Of a DNA stretch of 64,000 nt, positions 23,091-35,800 are shown one piece after another. Position 1 is the first letter of the stretch; the number at the start of each line of letters is the position of its first letter. The translations under genes and the position numbers were made by a program. This DNA is from Amylostereum areolatum (taxonomy: Eukaryota; Basidiomycota; Agaricomycetes; Russulales; Stereaceae), in NCBI GenBank assembly GCA_012932865.1, contig SAXG01000009.1:1039163-1103162 (forward strand). Reading direction: 5' to 3'. Under the pieces are notes generated by a model that saw only the letters and a list, made by a program, of their open reading frames with translations, did not search any database and had not been told where the DNA came from.

Positions 23091-25134
23091 ATGGCATTGC
23101 CTCTCACACTCTTCCTGGCGCTGCTACTGTTTTCTCTAGTACCTGCTCGAACTCACGCGGTGAAAAACGTCACCGTTCCGGGGATCACCTCAATACCTTC
23201 TGGGGCATCTCAGGTTCTAGACAAGAGTCTCGCGTCATTTTCTATCGAGTTTTCATACCTCACGGCGTTTGGCGGAAATGACACTCATCCCAACAACTTG
23301 ACGCGACAGCTTATGGAGAGGCTTGAAGAAAGAACAGGCGTAGGCCCCGACGTTCGGCCGGGAGGAATCACTATGTGCATCACCTTCGTGTTTAATCTCC
23401 CTGTTCATGAGCTCATACTTGTGTTCCTGCACAGTGACAGCTCTATCTTCTCGTCCGATTCGAGCGCTATTGAATTGGACATGAGCTCGGTATGATTTCG
23501 TCTAATATTGCGTCGGCAGTTCAAAGGAACTTCAGATATTAGAGCGGCGGTATATATAGGACGACTTTGTAAGACCATATCGTCACTGGGACCATATCGT
23601 GACTGACTGTTCTTAACAGTGGCCCTGCACTCTACCAGTCCCTCAATGTCTTCCCAAACACCACAAACTTCGTACTCAGTGTCAACTTCGGCAACAACAC
23701 TATCGACATTGCCCGCAATGAATTTGTCGCCGGGATCGAACATATTGGCTGGGACAGGATACGCTCTCTCGAATGTACTTGCTTTCAACCTTTTAGCTCG
23801 TGGACAGGCTCTAACGACTATCGTAAACAGTGGGAAACGAAGCGGATCATTACGGCGGAGGCTCGCGTCCGTCGGGATGGTCATCCGCTGGTTATACGAC
23901 CGAATTCCTCAACTGGACAGCAACTTTGACGCAAAATTTATCTCTCCCAGAGCCTATTTTCCAGGCTGGAAGTTTTGCTGAAGACCCTACCAATGGATAT
24001 GATTTCACTACTGTGAATATCATCAAGGAAGGCATCGACACCACAAGCGTGGTCAAGCTTTTCAACCAACACATGTCTGTCTTTCATCTCCTTGATTTTT
24101 GCGGTCTCAGTATTGAGAAGGGTTGCAGGTATCAATATTCAACGTGCGATCCAGCAAGGAATGCTCTCGCTACGCTGCCAACCTTAGTCAATCACACGAA
24201 CATCACAGTATGTGTTTGCCGGTATCATATAAACGGAAACAGTGATACTGTTGTAGGCCTATGTCGACCGTTTCGTTCCACAAGTTTTGGCTGCTCGAGG
24301 ACAGGGCAAGGAATTCGTCGTTGGGGAGTACAGCTCCGTCTCTTGCTCTGGCAAGGAGAATGTGACGGACACGTACGGACAGGCTCTCTGGTTGGCGGAC
24401 AGTAAGCGTCCTTTCTTCTACCCCAGTTGTGCCTTCCCCTAACCCGCGAACAGCGATTCTTTACAGCGCTTCAGTGAATATATCAAGGATGTACCTTCAC
24501 CAAGGAGCTACCCTAGTTCTGCAAAGCGGGACACAGGCTAACACGTATGTCTCTTTCGGTGAAAGTGTCTACTGCTTGCTAACTCTTGATTTGTAGACCA
24601 GGCTTCTCATGGGTAATGATCTCACTGGTTGCTCTCTAAGCCAGCTCACAGGCTCATTGCATCACACAGTACGACCTCTGGTATCCTATCGACACCGATC
24701 GCTACGGCGCGGCACGGGCCTCGCCATCATTCGTTGCATACTTGCTTGTCACTGAAGCCGTAGGATCTTCTGGAGCCACCCAAATCGCCCCCGTGGCCGT
24801 CCCAGAAGCCCCCGATCTTGCCGTGTATGGGATTTGGGACGCGGGTGCACTCAAGCGGTTTGCAGTGCTCAACCTCGCGCACCGGAATGTCTCGACAACG
24901 GACACGGATAACGTAGCCGTCGAGGTTGACTTATCGGCGGTCATCCCCGCAAATACAACGGTAAAAGTCAAACGCATGACGGCACCGGGGATGGACTCCA
25001 AGAACTCGAGTGCGGTAACGTGGGCAGGGCAGAGCTACGCTGACGGTACGGCTAGCGGAGATGAAGCCATTGAAGAGTTGGATGGAGGGCGCCTCCTTGT
25101 TGGCGGCAGCGAGGGCGTACTAGTGTTTTTGTGA
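23091..25134 (+). CDS. Secreted GH79 beta-glucuronidase-like enzyme
   Basis: The ATG at 23091 opens a signal peptide, LTLFLALLLFSLVPARTHA. The chain continues LDKSLASFSIEFSYLTAFGG, SLNVFPNTTNFVLSVNFGNN, then after an intron GNEADHYGGGSRPSGWSSAG with the likely acid/base Glu, and later GKEFVVGEYSSVSCSG with the likely nucleophile Glu. The C-terminal part (SPSFVAYLLVTEAVG, AVYGIWDAGALKRFAVLNLA) is the beta-rich GH79 C-terminal domain. Such fungal enzymes release glucuronic or 4-O-methylglucuronic acid from arabinogalactan-protein or other glycans outside the cell. At least eight exons are present, and N-glycosylation sequons are frequent (NNT, NVT, NLT). The upstream frame to 23070 is open, but the 23091 ATG is the one that gives a clean signal peptide. 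The coding frame ends at 25134. Confidence 0.85.
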
Positions 25135-25205
25135 AAGCACAATATATAGAGCACTATCATCCCACTCCTCGCCATGAAGATACATTTCGCCATATACAAC
25201 CTCCT

Positions 25206-26945
25206 TTACAGTTTGGAGCGCGCACTGGACGAGTTCACGCCATAGTTGTCTTCTAATTCATGGCAAGCTTTCTTCAATACTCTCGCGAGATGTTCGAAGT
25301 CGGAAAGCTAGGTAATGTGCCGATTAGCTTGGGGGAGGCGTATGCGTCACTTTACGAACCTCGTTCCAAATTTGCGAGCTGGCTCGCGCCCACCAACGTC
25401 CATTGTGTGTGAAGCAAGGCGCGCTAACTTTGCCCTCCACGAGTAACTTGTAGTGAAGCACCGTTCGGTTCATGGGCGTATCTGGAACCTCCGGAGACAG
25501 TGGCAATGCGACATTTACCATATTCAGGGTCATCTCGCCCGTAAAAGAGTCGTCGAGAAGGCGGGTGCCAAATGACTTGGCAAGTAACGCGCCGCCGGCT
25601 AAGGCAAGGTTGTGGCAATAGGCGTTGATCTTGTGTTCTCCACCGAGCCAAGCGCGGAAGTCGAGAGCTGGAATGGCGACATAAGTGAGAGCATGGCCAT
25701 CAATCATGACGTTTAGCGTACCCGCATTGATGCTCAGATAGGGCGCATGGTCAACGGTGCCATTCCCTAGAACGAAGTTCAGACAGGGTGTCGAAACGAG
25801 ATTTTATCCAATACACATACAACCAAACATCTCGACGAAATTGGATGGCTCGGAATTATCCTGCGAGTGGTAGGACGCCGAAGTTGGGAATGTCGACTTT
25901 ATGATATGCTGGTTCCTAGAGAAAGTGGCATTATTATACATGTCACAGGCATGCATCGTCGTATTACACTCACCGTTTCGGGACGTAGAGAACAGCGCAG
26001 CCACGCTTTGCAAAGAGCCATTTATGACAGTTCTGAGACGCGAAGTTCGGCACAGGAATATAGAAAGATGGAGAAAGCAGCTCGTACCGATACCCAAAAG
26101 TCGGGGCCGACTGATGCAAGGTTGATGTCGACCTCCTGCCCGATGGCATGGGCTGCGTCAATAACAGACCACACCCCCTCCTCGCGGCAAATCTGGGTCA
26201 TCTCCTTCCAAGGCAGGGACACCCCCGGGGTGGAAATGAGCCCGTCAATGACTGCCACAATCTTGAGCTTCCTCCCATCGGTGATATTCTTCTGGTGCGA
26301 GTCGACCTGTGCGCGAAGCAAGCGGATGTGAGCCCGAAATTCTTCAATTATGGTAGCGCGGGTCGTCGGGAAAGCGATTTTGAACAGAGAGACAGAAGGG
26401 TGCGGTGGTATGTCGTGCAAGTAGTTGATAACGCGACCAATTGCGTCGTAGGTTGTCGAAGCTTGGATGTATGGTCACATCGTCGTGAATAGGGAAGGAT
26501 AGGGCGCGGCAACGCACCACCGACAATGATATCATGTTTGTGCCATTCAAAGTTGCGCAAGACGGTGTTCACCCCGTGGGACGCGTTCGGCACTAAGACA
26601 ACCTCATCGGTCTCCGCGCCTACGAAGGACGCGACGCGCTCGCGCACGGTGCGCATGGCGTGGACCAAGTCAAGTCTGACAAATTTGTCCGGGTTACTTT
26701 CTATTTGACGAGACACTTTTTGACAGAAGTCGGACACAGGCGTCGGCAAAGAGCCGTATGACCCTGGTTTGGAGGTCAGTGAGTTCCGCACACAGAGAAG
26801 GTTGAAACAGACCATGATTAAGGTTGATGTACTTCGGATCGAAACCGAAGTACTTTAGCATAGGATGACCGAAGGCAGGCGGGCTGCCTTTGAGGTCAAG
26901 ACTGGGGAGCTCGTACGAAGTCATGACAAGCGGGGAAGGTGCCAT
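25206..26945 (-). CDS. PLP-dependent class V aminotransferase, isopenicillin-N-epimerase-like
   Basis: Fold-type I features in order: [13 protein letters not shown] joined to [86 protein letters not shown] with the PLP-ring Asp and the AAHAIGQ motif, and [20 protein letters not shown] with the Schiff-base Lys in CHKW. The C-terminal exon reads [18 protein letters not shown] and ends at 25206. This is the CefD/NifS-like class V group; in fungi many such proteins are uncharacterised. It should be cytosolic, acting on an amino acid not identifiable here. The start at 26945 is followed by a second in-frame Met seven codons on. Introns are short GT-AG. It shares a divergent promoter with the next gene. 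Confidence 0.85.
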
Positions 26946-27376
26946 CGGTCATGACGGACGATTATAACGGCGCTGTTGTCGCGAGGTTGACAGGCCGTGT
27001 CACCGTGACTCCTCGGATCTGCCCTGATCTGCCTCATATGCAAGTTACTTGAGGCTACCTCTTGTCTTTCGTTGCTCCGTGTACATACCCAGCGCCCATG
27101 GTTTCGGTCAGTGCGTGCATGACTTTTTTTGTGGGCCATATACCTAGTCTCCCCGAGGCAGACGAGACACTCTCGTCAAACCTTCACTGAAGCTCAGGAT
27201 CCTCGGTCACGGTGTACACATACTACTTACCCGTTCTTCGCCATTACCGATAAGATAAGCCGCCCCCGAGCCCTTAAAGCTTAAGGCCTTAAAGCTGCCC
27301 TCCACGACGACTATCTCCAGCTCTTCCTCCTGGTTTCCTGGGTTGACAATACCAGGTCTCACCCCCTCCTTGTCCC
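26946..27376. promoter_or_regulatory. Divergent promoter with overlapping GATA sites
   Basis: Two overlapping GATAAG words (27249-27254 and 27254-27259) lie about 120 bp upstream of the plus-strand ATG. Just downstream CCTTAAAGCT is repeated directly (27272-27281 and 27287-27296) with an inverted AGCTTAAGG between. GATA words in fungi can bind nitrogen or iron regulators; a role here is inferred. Confidence 0.4.
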
Positions 27377-28142
27377 ATGGCCACTGCGTTCTTCTATGGA
27401 ACCTTAATGCATCCCAAGATCCTTCAAAGGGTCATTGGAAACGATGGCTCACACTTGGAGATATGCCCTGCCCTCCTTATGGTACGTGTTGCGAGGTTCG
27501 CACTTACTGTATGCTTTATCAAACAACTTGATCATCTATGTAGGACTTTACCAGGCACCACGTCAAGGTACTTTCAAACCACACTCCCGATTTTCGATAC
27601 CAAAACCCCTTCAGCACGCAGATTACCCGGCCATCGTACCGTACGAACGAAGCAAGGGAGTTCTTTTGACCCACGACCTCTCTCCTGAGGAGAAGTCTGT
27701 GCGAGGAACGCTGGTGTCCGGCTTGACGCCATCCGACATAGAACTACTGGATATTTTCGAGGGAAACGCACGTTTTATGAATCGCACCTGACAGGCCCTT
27801 GCTCATGCCGGATTCCAGGAATACATCCGGGAAGAGATATCCGTCCATCCTCTAGGATCTTTCGCACCTCTGGCCTCCTTGAATATACCGAAGGATGATA
27901 TATCCATCGTACCTACGACACCTCCACCTATTCCTGATCCCTCTCAGCTACCGAAACCACTTCATGCCCAAACATACGTTTGGGCCAAGAACGTTGCGAC
28001 CACTCTGGACAAGAGATTGTGGTCTTTCGACGAGTTCGTTCGACAGAACGCTTGGAAATGGGTGGGGAAGGATTCCGGTGACAATGAGGACTACAAGGAA
28101 GTAGATCGACGACGAGCGATGGGAGGGGAAATCATACCGTGA
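27377..28142 (+). CDS. Gamma-glutamylcyclotransferase-like (AIG2) protein
   Basis: Four exons (27377-27481, 27544-27567, 27615-27767, 27819-28142) join to 201 residues. The start ATAFFYGTLMHPKILQRVIG is the AIG2/GGCT substrate-loop signature (YGTLM), followed by HADYPAIVPYERSKGVLL, VRGTLVSGLTPSDIELLDIF and EGN joined to EYIREEISVHPLG. The catalytic Glu of the fold fits one of those in LLDIFEGNE. Proteins of this fold cyclise gamma-glutamyl peptides or amines to 5-oxoproline; the substrate of this fungal branch is not known. The last intron (27768-27818, 51 bp) starts GCACGT, a GC-AG intron: without it the frame would stop at once. The C-terminal tail is unlike animal GGCT. Confidence 0.85.
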
Positions 28143-28292
28143 TCTTAAGGTACTTGACTACTGTAGATTACTTGTAGATGCAATCAGATAAGATGTGGTC
28201 TGACCTCACCACAATGGGTCTCGATCCGAACATGCAACCAGTCGCAGGGGTGTGCTCACCACCATTGTCCTTCTCTTACCGTTCCCACCACC

Positions 28293-30063
28293 ATGGACAA
28301 CACAACACTCAGACGCACAGTCTCTTTCTCCGTCGTGATTTTTTTTCTCATTTATGTTCTGTCGCGAGGAATTGGCGTCGAGGTTTCCGGTCATAAGATC
28401 GCGGACTCCCTCGGCTTGTCGACCAGTTCTAAAATCAGTGCGTTATTGCAGGCTGAGGTCATTACGCCTTCTTGCTGAATACCAGTACTGACTCTTTGGC
28501 GTATGTTCAGATTTTCCAGACTTCAGTCAATACCTCCATGTCCGTGCCCTCTCGGCGAAGGAGCTCTCACTGGGTATGTAGGCAACGTGCATCACTCGGG
28601 GTTTCGCTCACCATATCATCAAAATATAGCGTCTGAGAACCACCGTGCTATCGTGGTTGGCGACATCCACGGCCAAAGCTTTTCTTTACAGTATGCTTTA
28701 GGTTGCACATGGCGATAATTCACACTGACTTCTTTTGTAGAGCCTTCCTTCTGGAAGTCAATTACCATCCGGAACGCGACAGATTGATACACACTGGCGA
28801 TATCATCGTCAAGGGTACGCTCGCGGGTTCGCGAACCGTTCTGTCGTACATGACGAAACACAATGTGACTGGGGTGCGCGGAAACCACGACCAAATGGTG
28901 CTGGAATGGCGCGCATGGATCGAATGGGTGCAAAGTTTTTCTGAGGGCCGGACATGGCTCGCGACGGTCGAACAGAAATGGATGGAGGACTCGAGTTCTA
29001 CCGCGACCACGACACTCGAGGACGAGGAAGAAGATGGCGAATACGAAGTCGAAACGGAAGGGGAGCTCGACCCAGAAGAATGGATAGAAACACAAAAAGG
29101 CAAGGTGGGGAAGGGTGGTAGAAAGTGGTGGGATAGGATTCCAAAAGGTTGGAAGATGTTCTCCGACCACTACAAGATCGCCCGGTGCGTGTTTGGATCC
29201 CCCCTTTGATAGCAAATGATTTTTGACACAATTCGCAACCAGAGGCATGACGTCTGCGGAATATGACTATCTCCGCTCTCTCCCCCTCATATTACATCTT
29301 CCATCCGAACACACCTTCATTGTGCACGCCGGCCTCCTTCCATACGACCCCACACGATCAATCACCTCTCAACGCCAGCCCCTTGCACGTCTCCCAGACC
29401 TTTTGAATACCAACGTCAAAGCATCCACTGCGGAACTTCGGGAGGCTCAGGAAAGCGCCGTCCTGACCGAGATCAAGCAAAACACGGATCCTTGGGTGAT
29501 CCTCAACGTCCGTAATATCCTGCACAATAAATCGCTCTCCAAGTAAGTCTTCGTGCTTACATTTCGCTCGCGATGTTGATGGCAGGAATGTAGGAGCACC
29601 AAGCATGGAGCACCTTGGACGGGCTCTTGGAACTCGGTCATGCCCCGTTGTGTTGGCTATGAGAAACTTACGCACGGCAAGTCCGTTGTCAACGACAAGT
29701 TCCTGCCCTGTCACCCTTCGACTGTGATTTATGGCCACACTGCCTCTCGTGGATTAGACGTTCACCGCTGGACAGTAGGCCTCGATTCTGGATGTGTGCG
29801 TGTTTCTCCCGCGTCTTATTCTTGGTCATTACCTACAACTACACATACAGGTATATGGCCGTAAGCTAACAGGGCTCGTCCTCGATAAAGCCCACCGCCA
29901 CAAGGGCAAACCAGAGCGCGCGGACGACCCGAACGAGTCACGGAAGGTTACAATTTCGTTTGGTGACGATGGTCAAGCGAGACTTGTCAGTGTCCAGTGC
30001 CACAAGCATAAAGAGAAGAAAGGAAAACATGGTCAGGACAAATTGGACGACCGTTCACTGTGA
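28293..30063 (+). CDS. Ppn2-like membrane-anchored PPP-family phosphatase
   Basis: The protein begins with a short cytosolic tail and one membrane helix (VSFSVVIFFLIYVLSRGIG), so it is a type II membrane protein. Calcineurin-like metallophosphoesterase motifs follow in order: AIVVGDIHGQ, DRLIHTGDIIVKG, VTGVRGNHDQMV, FIVHAGLLPYD and VIYGHTASRGLDV. These supply the two-metal ligands of the PPP superfamily, though NHDQ replaces the usual NHE. Layout and length match yeast Ppn2, a vacuolar zinc-dependent endopolyphosphatase, so cutting of polyphosphate chains is the best guess. An acidic insert (LEDEEEDGEYEVETEGELD) lies between the third and fourth motifs. The C-terminus is Lys/His-rich. About seven exons with GT-AG introns. 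The gene lies 150 bp after the cyclotransferase gene on the same strand. Confidence 0.83.
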
Positions 30064-30305
30064 ACCTCACGCATTTTGTCATTGGAAACGACGTTTCGAC
30101 AGACTCGAAGTAAGGGTAGGCTAGATGTCACACCAATTTCCTCTCATACTGTACATCACATTGTATAATCCGTTATGATAGTATCACTTGACACGTATGT
30201 CAACATCCTGGAATGATAGAGTATTACACACAATAGAACAAATGCAATACAAGTCCATGGCAGAAGAGACAATCGCTTTACAAACTCAAGAGCTGTCGCT
30301 GCCGC

Positions 30306-32541
30306 TCAGCAGATAAATAACACGTTCGTGTCCTGTGAGGAAATGAGCTCCAAGAAGCGTGGAGATGAGCTGTGTACTGTACCATGGGATGCGAACTCGA
30401 CAATTGCGGTTTCTGGCTGTACTTCGCCTTCAGGATCCCGCTTTTAACCGGTTAGTCAGGTATACCGTAGATCACCTAAAGATAAACACACCGGATGGAG
30501 GTCAAAAGCTGCTGGTAGCTCTGTTGGCGCTGTTGGCTCAGCGTGGAGATGAACGCCTGTGTCCCCGAGCACGCTAAGAGCGGGAAGATAACTGCAGATA
30601 AACAAGAACATACGTAGCTCATTGCCCCCGTCGCGGTGCCAGCTTCAACTGCATCAGCGCTCGTCTGAGAGTCTTTGCATCCGCTCCAAGATATCTGAAG
30701 TTTGCAGCATGGGAAGCACCGGGAAATTAGCCCCCCGCCTCATGATAACGAAAGGAGCACATACGACGTCCGCAGGACTTGTTTTGGTCCTTTTGGTCCT
30801 CTCGTTCGCTCGCTTGTTGCCGCCCGTAGCGGTTTTAATCAGGCCAGTCATCGAAGAAAACACACCGCCCATGTCACCGCGCGCGTAGGATGATACGGCG
30901 GTTAAAAGACCTTGACCTGCCTCTGCGGCAAGGTTGGGTTCCTTGACTTTGCCTTCGGTCGAGTACTGCCAGGCGAGATAGGTCACGGTACACATTCACG
31001 CTGTGGTGATAGCGGCTTACAATGTAGGGAAGATCTATGCAAGACGATAGTGAGCACACAAATTCGCTATGCTCAGGAATATCGAAGTCTTACCCAGTGC
31101 AGATCCAGAGTGGCACGACTATAGGTGATATTGGGTTGTTTGAATCATGGAGTAAACACAACACTCACATCAAAAATCGCGGTAAGGCGGCATCCGGCAG
31201 GCAATGGCCTGACCATGATATCGTGCATCATCTGCATAGAGGCGTAAATATACACACATTGGGGAAGAAGACAGAAACGCGCATCGTCGACGATGTGACC
31301 ATTGGTCTTGAAGTCGACAGGGTAAATTACTTCGTCGTACCCGTCATCTTCATCACCGTCAGTGTCCTTCGTCTGACCACCATGACCCGAGTCTGTCATA
31401 CTGTCAGCGTGTTATTCGATTAGGTGTGATCTTCCGAGAGGGCGCACAGTGGAAGAACAGCGAGTCGTTGGGTTGGGCCCCCGTGACAAGCCACTGCATG
31501 GCACGAATGATGTTTTCCTTTGTTGGGATAGATCGGGGATCACGTTGGTCATCAGTTAGAATGACCATGTCGTCACGTTTATAACCAAAGTTTTCTGTGG
31601 TAAAGGTTATCAGCGACATACATTGGGCAAAAAAGGGAAACCCCGTACGACCGAGGAAACGTTCGATGTTGCGAGCATCGTTTATGCAGCCACGAAGTTC
31701 ACCATTCTGTTTGAAGTAGTTGATGCCAATCTGAGCAACGATGTAAGTAACGTGCAAAAAGGCGACGTGTATGCACGCACACAGAGCGCCTTTTTCTTTC
31801 CAGTACACTGTGAGTACTGGAAGGACATCTGGTGCTGCTGCTGGTCCGCGCCCTGCCACTGAGGACCGTAGCGCTGACTCTCTTGAGGAGGCCTGGGTGG
31901 CGGGCCGCCTAATGGGAATCATGTCAGAACAATGCGCTATTCTAATAGTTGTATACTCACTCGGGGGTGCATAGTCTCCGTAGCCCTGGCGTCTTTAGAG
32001 TTCGGATATCAGACGTGCCGTGCTTGACGGTATGAATTAAGAGCACGTACGAAGGCACCGGAGGAGGGCCAGGGGGTGGGCCGTAGTTGGAAGGGCGGGG
32101 AGGAGGGCCAGGGGGTGGGCCAAAATTAGAGTGCGGAGGGCCGGATGGAGGTCCATAATTCGCAGCCTGACCAGGGTACGTTGATCTCGGGGGTGGAGGC
32201 GGGGGGCCACTGGGGATAAAGATTAGACAAAATCAGTGGGACAGAAATGATCTTACCCAGGAGGGCCCGGAGGAGGTCCGTACGAAGGAGCGTAGCCGGG
32301 ATTTTGAAAGCCTGCATCCCTGTAACGTCGTCAGAATCGGTGACGATGGACACACAAATGAAGTATGAACGTACGGAGAAGGGAAGCCCATGGGTGCGTT
32401 ACTGGACCGTATTGCAATTAGTTCAGATACAGATACCGAGAAATTGCTCAAGTTGTGAACGAACCTTGGTTGGCCATAAGTACTAGGAGGACCTTGAGGA
32501 GGTGCATAGTCTCCTGAGTTGCCTGGATAACCTCGCCACAT
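30306..32541 (-). CDS. Metacaspase (type I)
   Basis: An N-terminal Tyr/Gly/Pro-rich prodomain with repeated YGPPPGPP units precedes the caspase-like domain: [39 protein letters not shown], the His block [27 protein letters not shown] joined to [13 protein letters not shown] with the catalytic Cys, and [18 protein letters not shown]. The small-subunit part is [51 protein letters not shown] and DTNVLFIC at the end. Type I metacaspases are calcium-dependent Arg/Lys proteases involved in aggregate clearance, ageing and cell death. About fifteen exons are present. The catalytic Cys sits on a 25-nt exon (31118-31094), followed by a 14-nt exon (31034-31021). All motifs look intact. The gene is divergent from SRS2 with 295 bp between the starts. 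Confidence 0.9.
32060..32121 (+). repeat. Short direct repeat in the metacaspase prodomain
   Basis: A 23-bp word starting GGAGGAGGGCCAGGGGGTGG occurs at 32060-32082 and again, identical, at 32099-32121, a 39-bp period. It encodes GPPPGPP units on the minus strand. The number of units may vary between strains. Confidence 0.7.
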
Positions 32542-32836
32542 GGTGATAAAATAATAAACGAGCTGGATAGGGAGAAAGAAAACGGAGTTGGCACGCGACG
32601 AGTGTCCTATTTTACCAGTGGGAAACGTCCTTCGACCCGAGAGCGATGCAGCTGAGCGAGGCGGTGATGAAGGACTTGGAATCAGACAAGTACATATTAT
32701 GTAAAATATCGCCGGCTCGGATTATGCTTGGCACGTGAGAGGCACATGTGCATGTTGACTCACGCGACGCCTTCGACGCGACGCGTTGACGCGCCTGGTT
32801 CTCCTCCACATTCACGGGCCATCACGGCGCTTTTCC
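32542..32836. promoter_or_regulatory. Divergent promoter, metacaspase and SRS2
   Basis: 295 bp between two ATGs. It contains repeated CGACGC words near 32764-32790 (GCGACGCCTTCGACGCGACG). No TATA seen on either side; the role is inferred from position. Confidence 0.4.
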
Positions 32837-35800
32837 ATGGACAAGCTCAAGGAAATACTAGGCACCCTCAACCCGCAGCAACGCCAATGTGCGTCTGTCA
32901 GTTGTCACTGTCTCTGTATCATCTTTGACATCCTTGGTAGCGGTCGAAAGTCCGCCGGACGGACCGTTGCAGATCCTGGCAGGTCCAGGGAGTGGAAAGA
33001 CAAAGGTGTGTAACGACACCATGATTGATATATAACTCTGAATACTTCTGTTTCTTCCAGGTTCTAACCTCACGCATCGCTCACCTCATTCTCGTCAATA
33101 CGATCCCCCCATGGAACATATGCGCCGTAACCTTCACAAACAAGGCCGCGAATGAGATGAAAGAGCGTCTCCACAAACTCATAGGTCAACGAAGCACTAA
33201 GCAACTTCAAATGGGTACTTTCCACGCGTTGTGCGCAAAATTCCTTCGAAAACACGGCGGCCTTGTGAGTCTTGAGGAGAATTTCACTATATGCGACGCA
33301 GACGAAAGGTTCGCGGTTAAATCTTTGCGGGAAGTATGATGCCGATCTCTCATTCATCTCAGCGAGAAAATCGTTGGAACTCTTCTCAAGCCGCACAAAG
33401 ACATCCTCGAAAAGAACAAGATCACCCTGGAGAGGAGGCAGTGGCATGGTTGGATATCCAAAGCCAAGGGAAAGGGATTCGGTCCCGATGAATATCTCGC
33501 AGACTGGATAGAGAAAAAGAAACGGGCGGCCCAGAGAGCTGCAGAGAAAGGTCGAGGACCACCGCCAGATGGACCCATCGTTCCGGACTTCCGCACCAAG
33601 ATGCTCGTTCAAATCTTCCGGGAATACAATCTAACCTTGAGAAGAAACAATAGTCTCGACTTCGACGATCTTCTTATCTATGGAGTCGAGCTTGTCAAGA
33701 ATAACAAGAAAGTTGTGCGATGGTGCCAGCATGTCCTCGTCGACGAATTGTATGTGTACAGTCACGGTTCTGCGCGCATATATCTTGACGTGTTGATAAA
33801 CCTCAGTCAAGACACTAATTCCATGCAGTATGATCTCATGAAATACGTTGCAGCATACCATGACCACGTTACCGTGGTCGGAGACCCGGACCAGTCCAGT
33901 TCGTAACGCGAAACTCTGTCTTTTCCGTTCTAACATTGACGCGCAGTCTATGGTTGGCGCTCCGCTGATGCCACAAATCTGAAGCATATGTTGAAAGGTG
34001 AGATGACTTCAATTGGGTAAGGCCTCAGCGCTCAGCGCGCTGTTCAGATTTTCCTCGGACAAAGCAGATATTCTTGGAGCAGAATTATCGCTCCACCGCT
34101 TCCATCCTTGATTTAAGCATCGCTCTTATATCCCAAGGTGTGTCTTAAGGTTCAATATCCAACGCCACTACTAGTACTAGACGCTCGCTATCTGCTCACG
34201 CCCCGACCCCGACGTCTAGACAAGTCTCGAGTTCAAAAAACTCTACATACCGATCATCCTATGGGACCACGTCCTATGCTGTGCTGTGTTCAGTCAGAGC
34301 ATGCGGAGGCTCTCCTCATTGCTGCCGAGATCAAGCGACTCGTTGCAGGAAGCGGAGGTATGCTTAAATGGCAGGATTTCGCCATTCTTCGTAAGCTCAT
34401 AGTAATCTGTTTATATCTCGCCGCTCACTTCGTTTCGTCAGTACGCTTCAATGCACTTTCTCGAAACATTGAGGCGGCCCTCCAGATTCAAGGAATACCT
34501 AATAGGGTGTTGAAGGGTGCCAAGTTCTTTGAGCGTGCCGAGGTGCGCTGCTTAATGTGCTGCTGCCCCTTACCATGAACTCACGTATCTCTTCCAGGTG
34601 AAGGACCTTTTATCTTACATGCAGATTGTCGACAATGGCAAATACCTCCCCGCATTTATGCGGACGGTCAACTTGCCTCATCGTGGTCTCGGCGAGAAAG
34701 TATGTCCCAACCCTTGTCTCCTTTGTACCGTGGTATGTTTACATTTTAAGCAGTCAGTTGCACAGATAGTCGCCAGGGCGGAGCAAGAGAGATTATCTCC
34801 TCTCGATGTAGTCGAAAGAATCTATGATGGCAAGATGCCTGACAATAAACCCGGAATCCGAAAGAAGATCGCATCCTACGTCAAAATAATCCGTACTCTG
34901 CGCAAATATGCGAACAAGGTATCTCTTTATCAACATTATCGAGGCTTGTATTCACGTGTCCTCCAGGGAATGGGCCCTGCAGATATCTTGAGACGACTCA
35001 TCAAGATCTCGGGATACCGCGAGTACCTGAGCAAAAAGCCTGATCACGATATGCGGGAGGAAAACGTCGATGAACTGATTACGTTTGCCACCGAGCAACA
35101 GGGAGGCCTCGAACATGTAGAGGCCTTCCATGTCCGAACTGGAGCCGTCGAGGACGCAGATCCCTCCAGCGCTGAAGGCACGAAGCCCAGAAATAGAAAG
35201 ACTGGTTCGTCAACCATGCTGGCGCCTGAGTTCGAAGTGATAGAGATATCCGATGATGATGACGACGACGACAACGACCAGCGATCAGCGCTGATCCGTT
35301 CCAAGAGTTTGCAACCCACGGATCCGAAGATTGAAAAAGTTACCTTGCCTCGTAGGTCTCTCAGCGATAAGGCGAAGGGCAAGCAGAAGGCAGAAGATGT
35401 TGAACCTGATGACGGACCGGCAGACAAAACAAAGTACTCGTTCGGCTCTTCTTTCGGCGTGTGCAACAGGTTCTAATACTTGCTTTTAGGGTCACTCCCC
35501 TTCGCGCATTCCTTGAAGCCTCGATGCTATCAACAGATACAGGAGGTAGCGGAGATGAAGAGAGCAAGGATGTACGGCTTATCTCCATATTCAAGGTCAC
35601 ACTCACCATCGATAATATATAGAAAGTAACGATATCGACTTGTCATTCAGCCAAAGGTTTGGAATGGCCCGTTGTTTTCGTTCCTGCAGGTAGGGTCTGC
35701 CAAATATTCTACCCTGCAGTCAAGTGTGGACCCTAACAATTCTCAGTTGAGACGGACATCTTCCCTTTCAAACGTGCCGAGGACGTCGCAGAAGAAAGGT

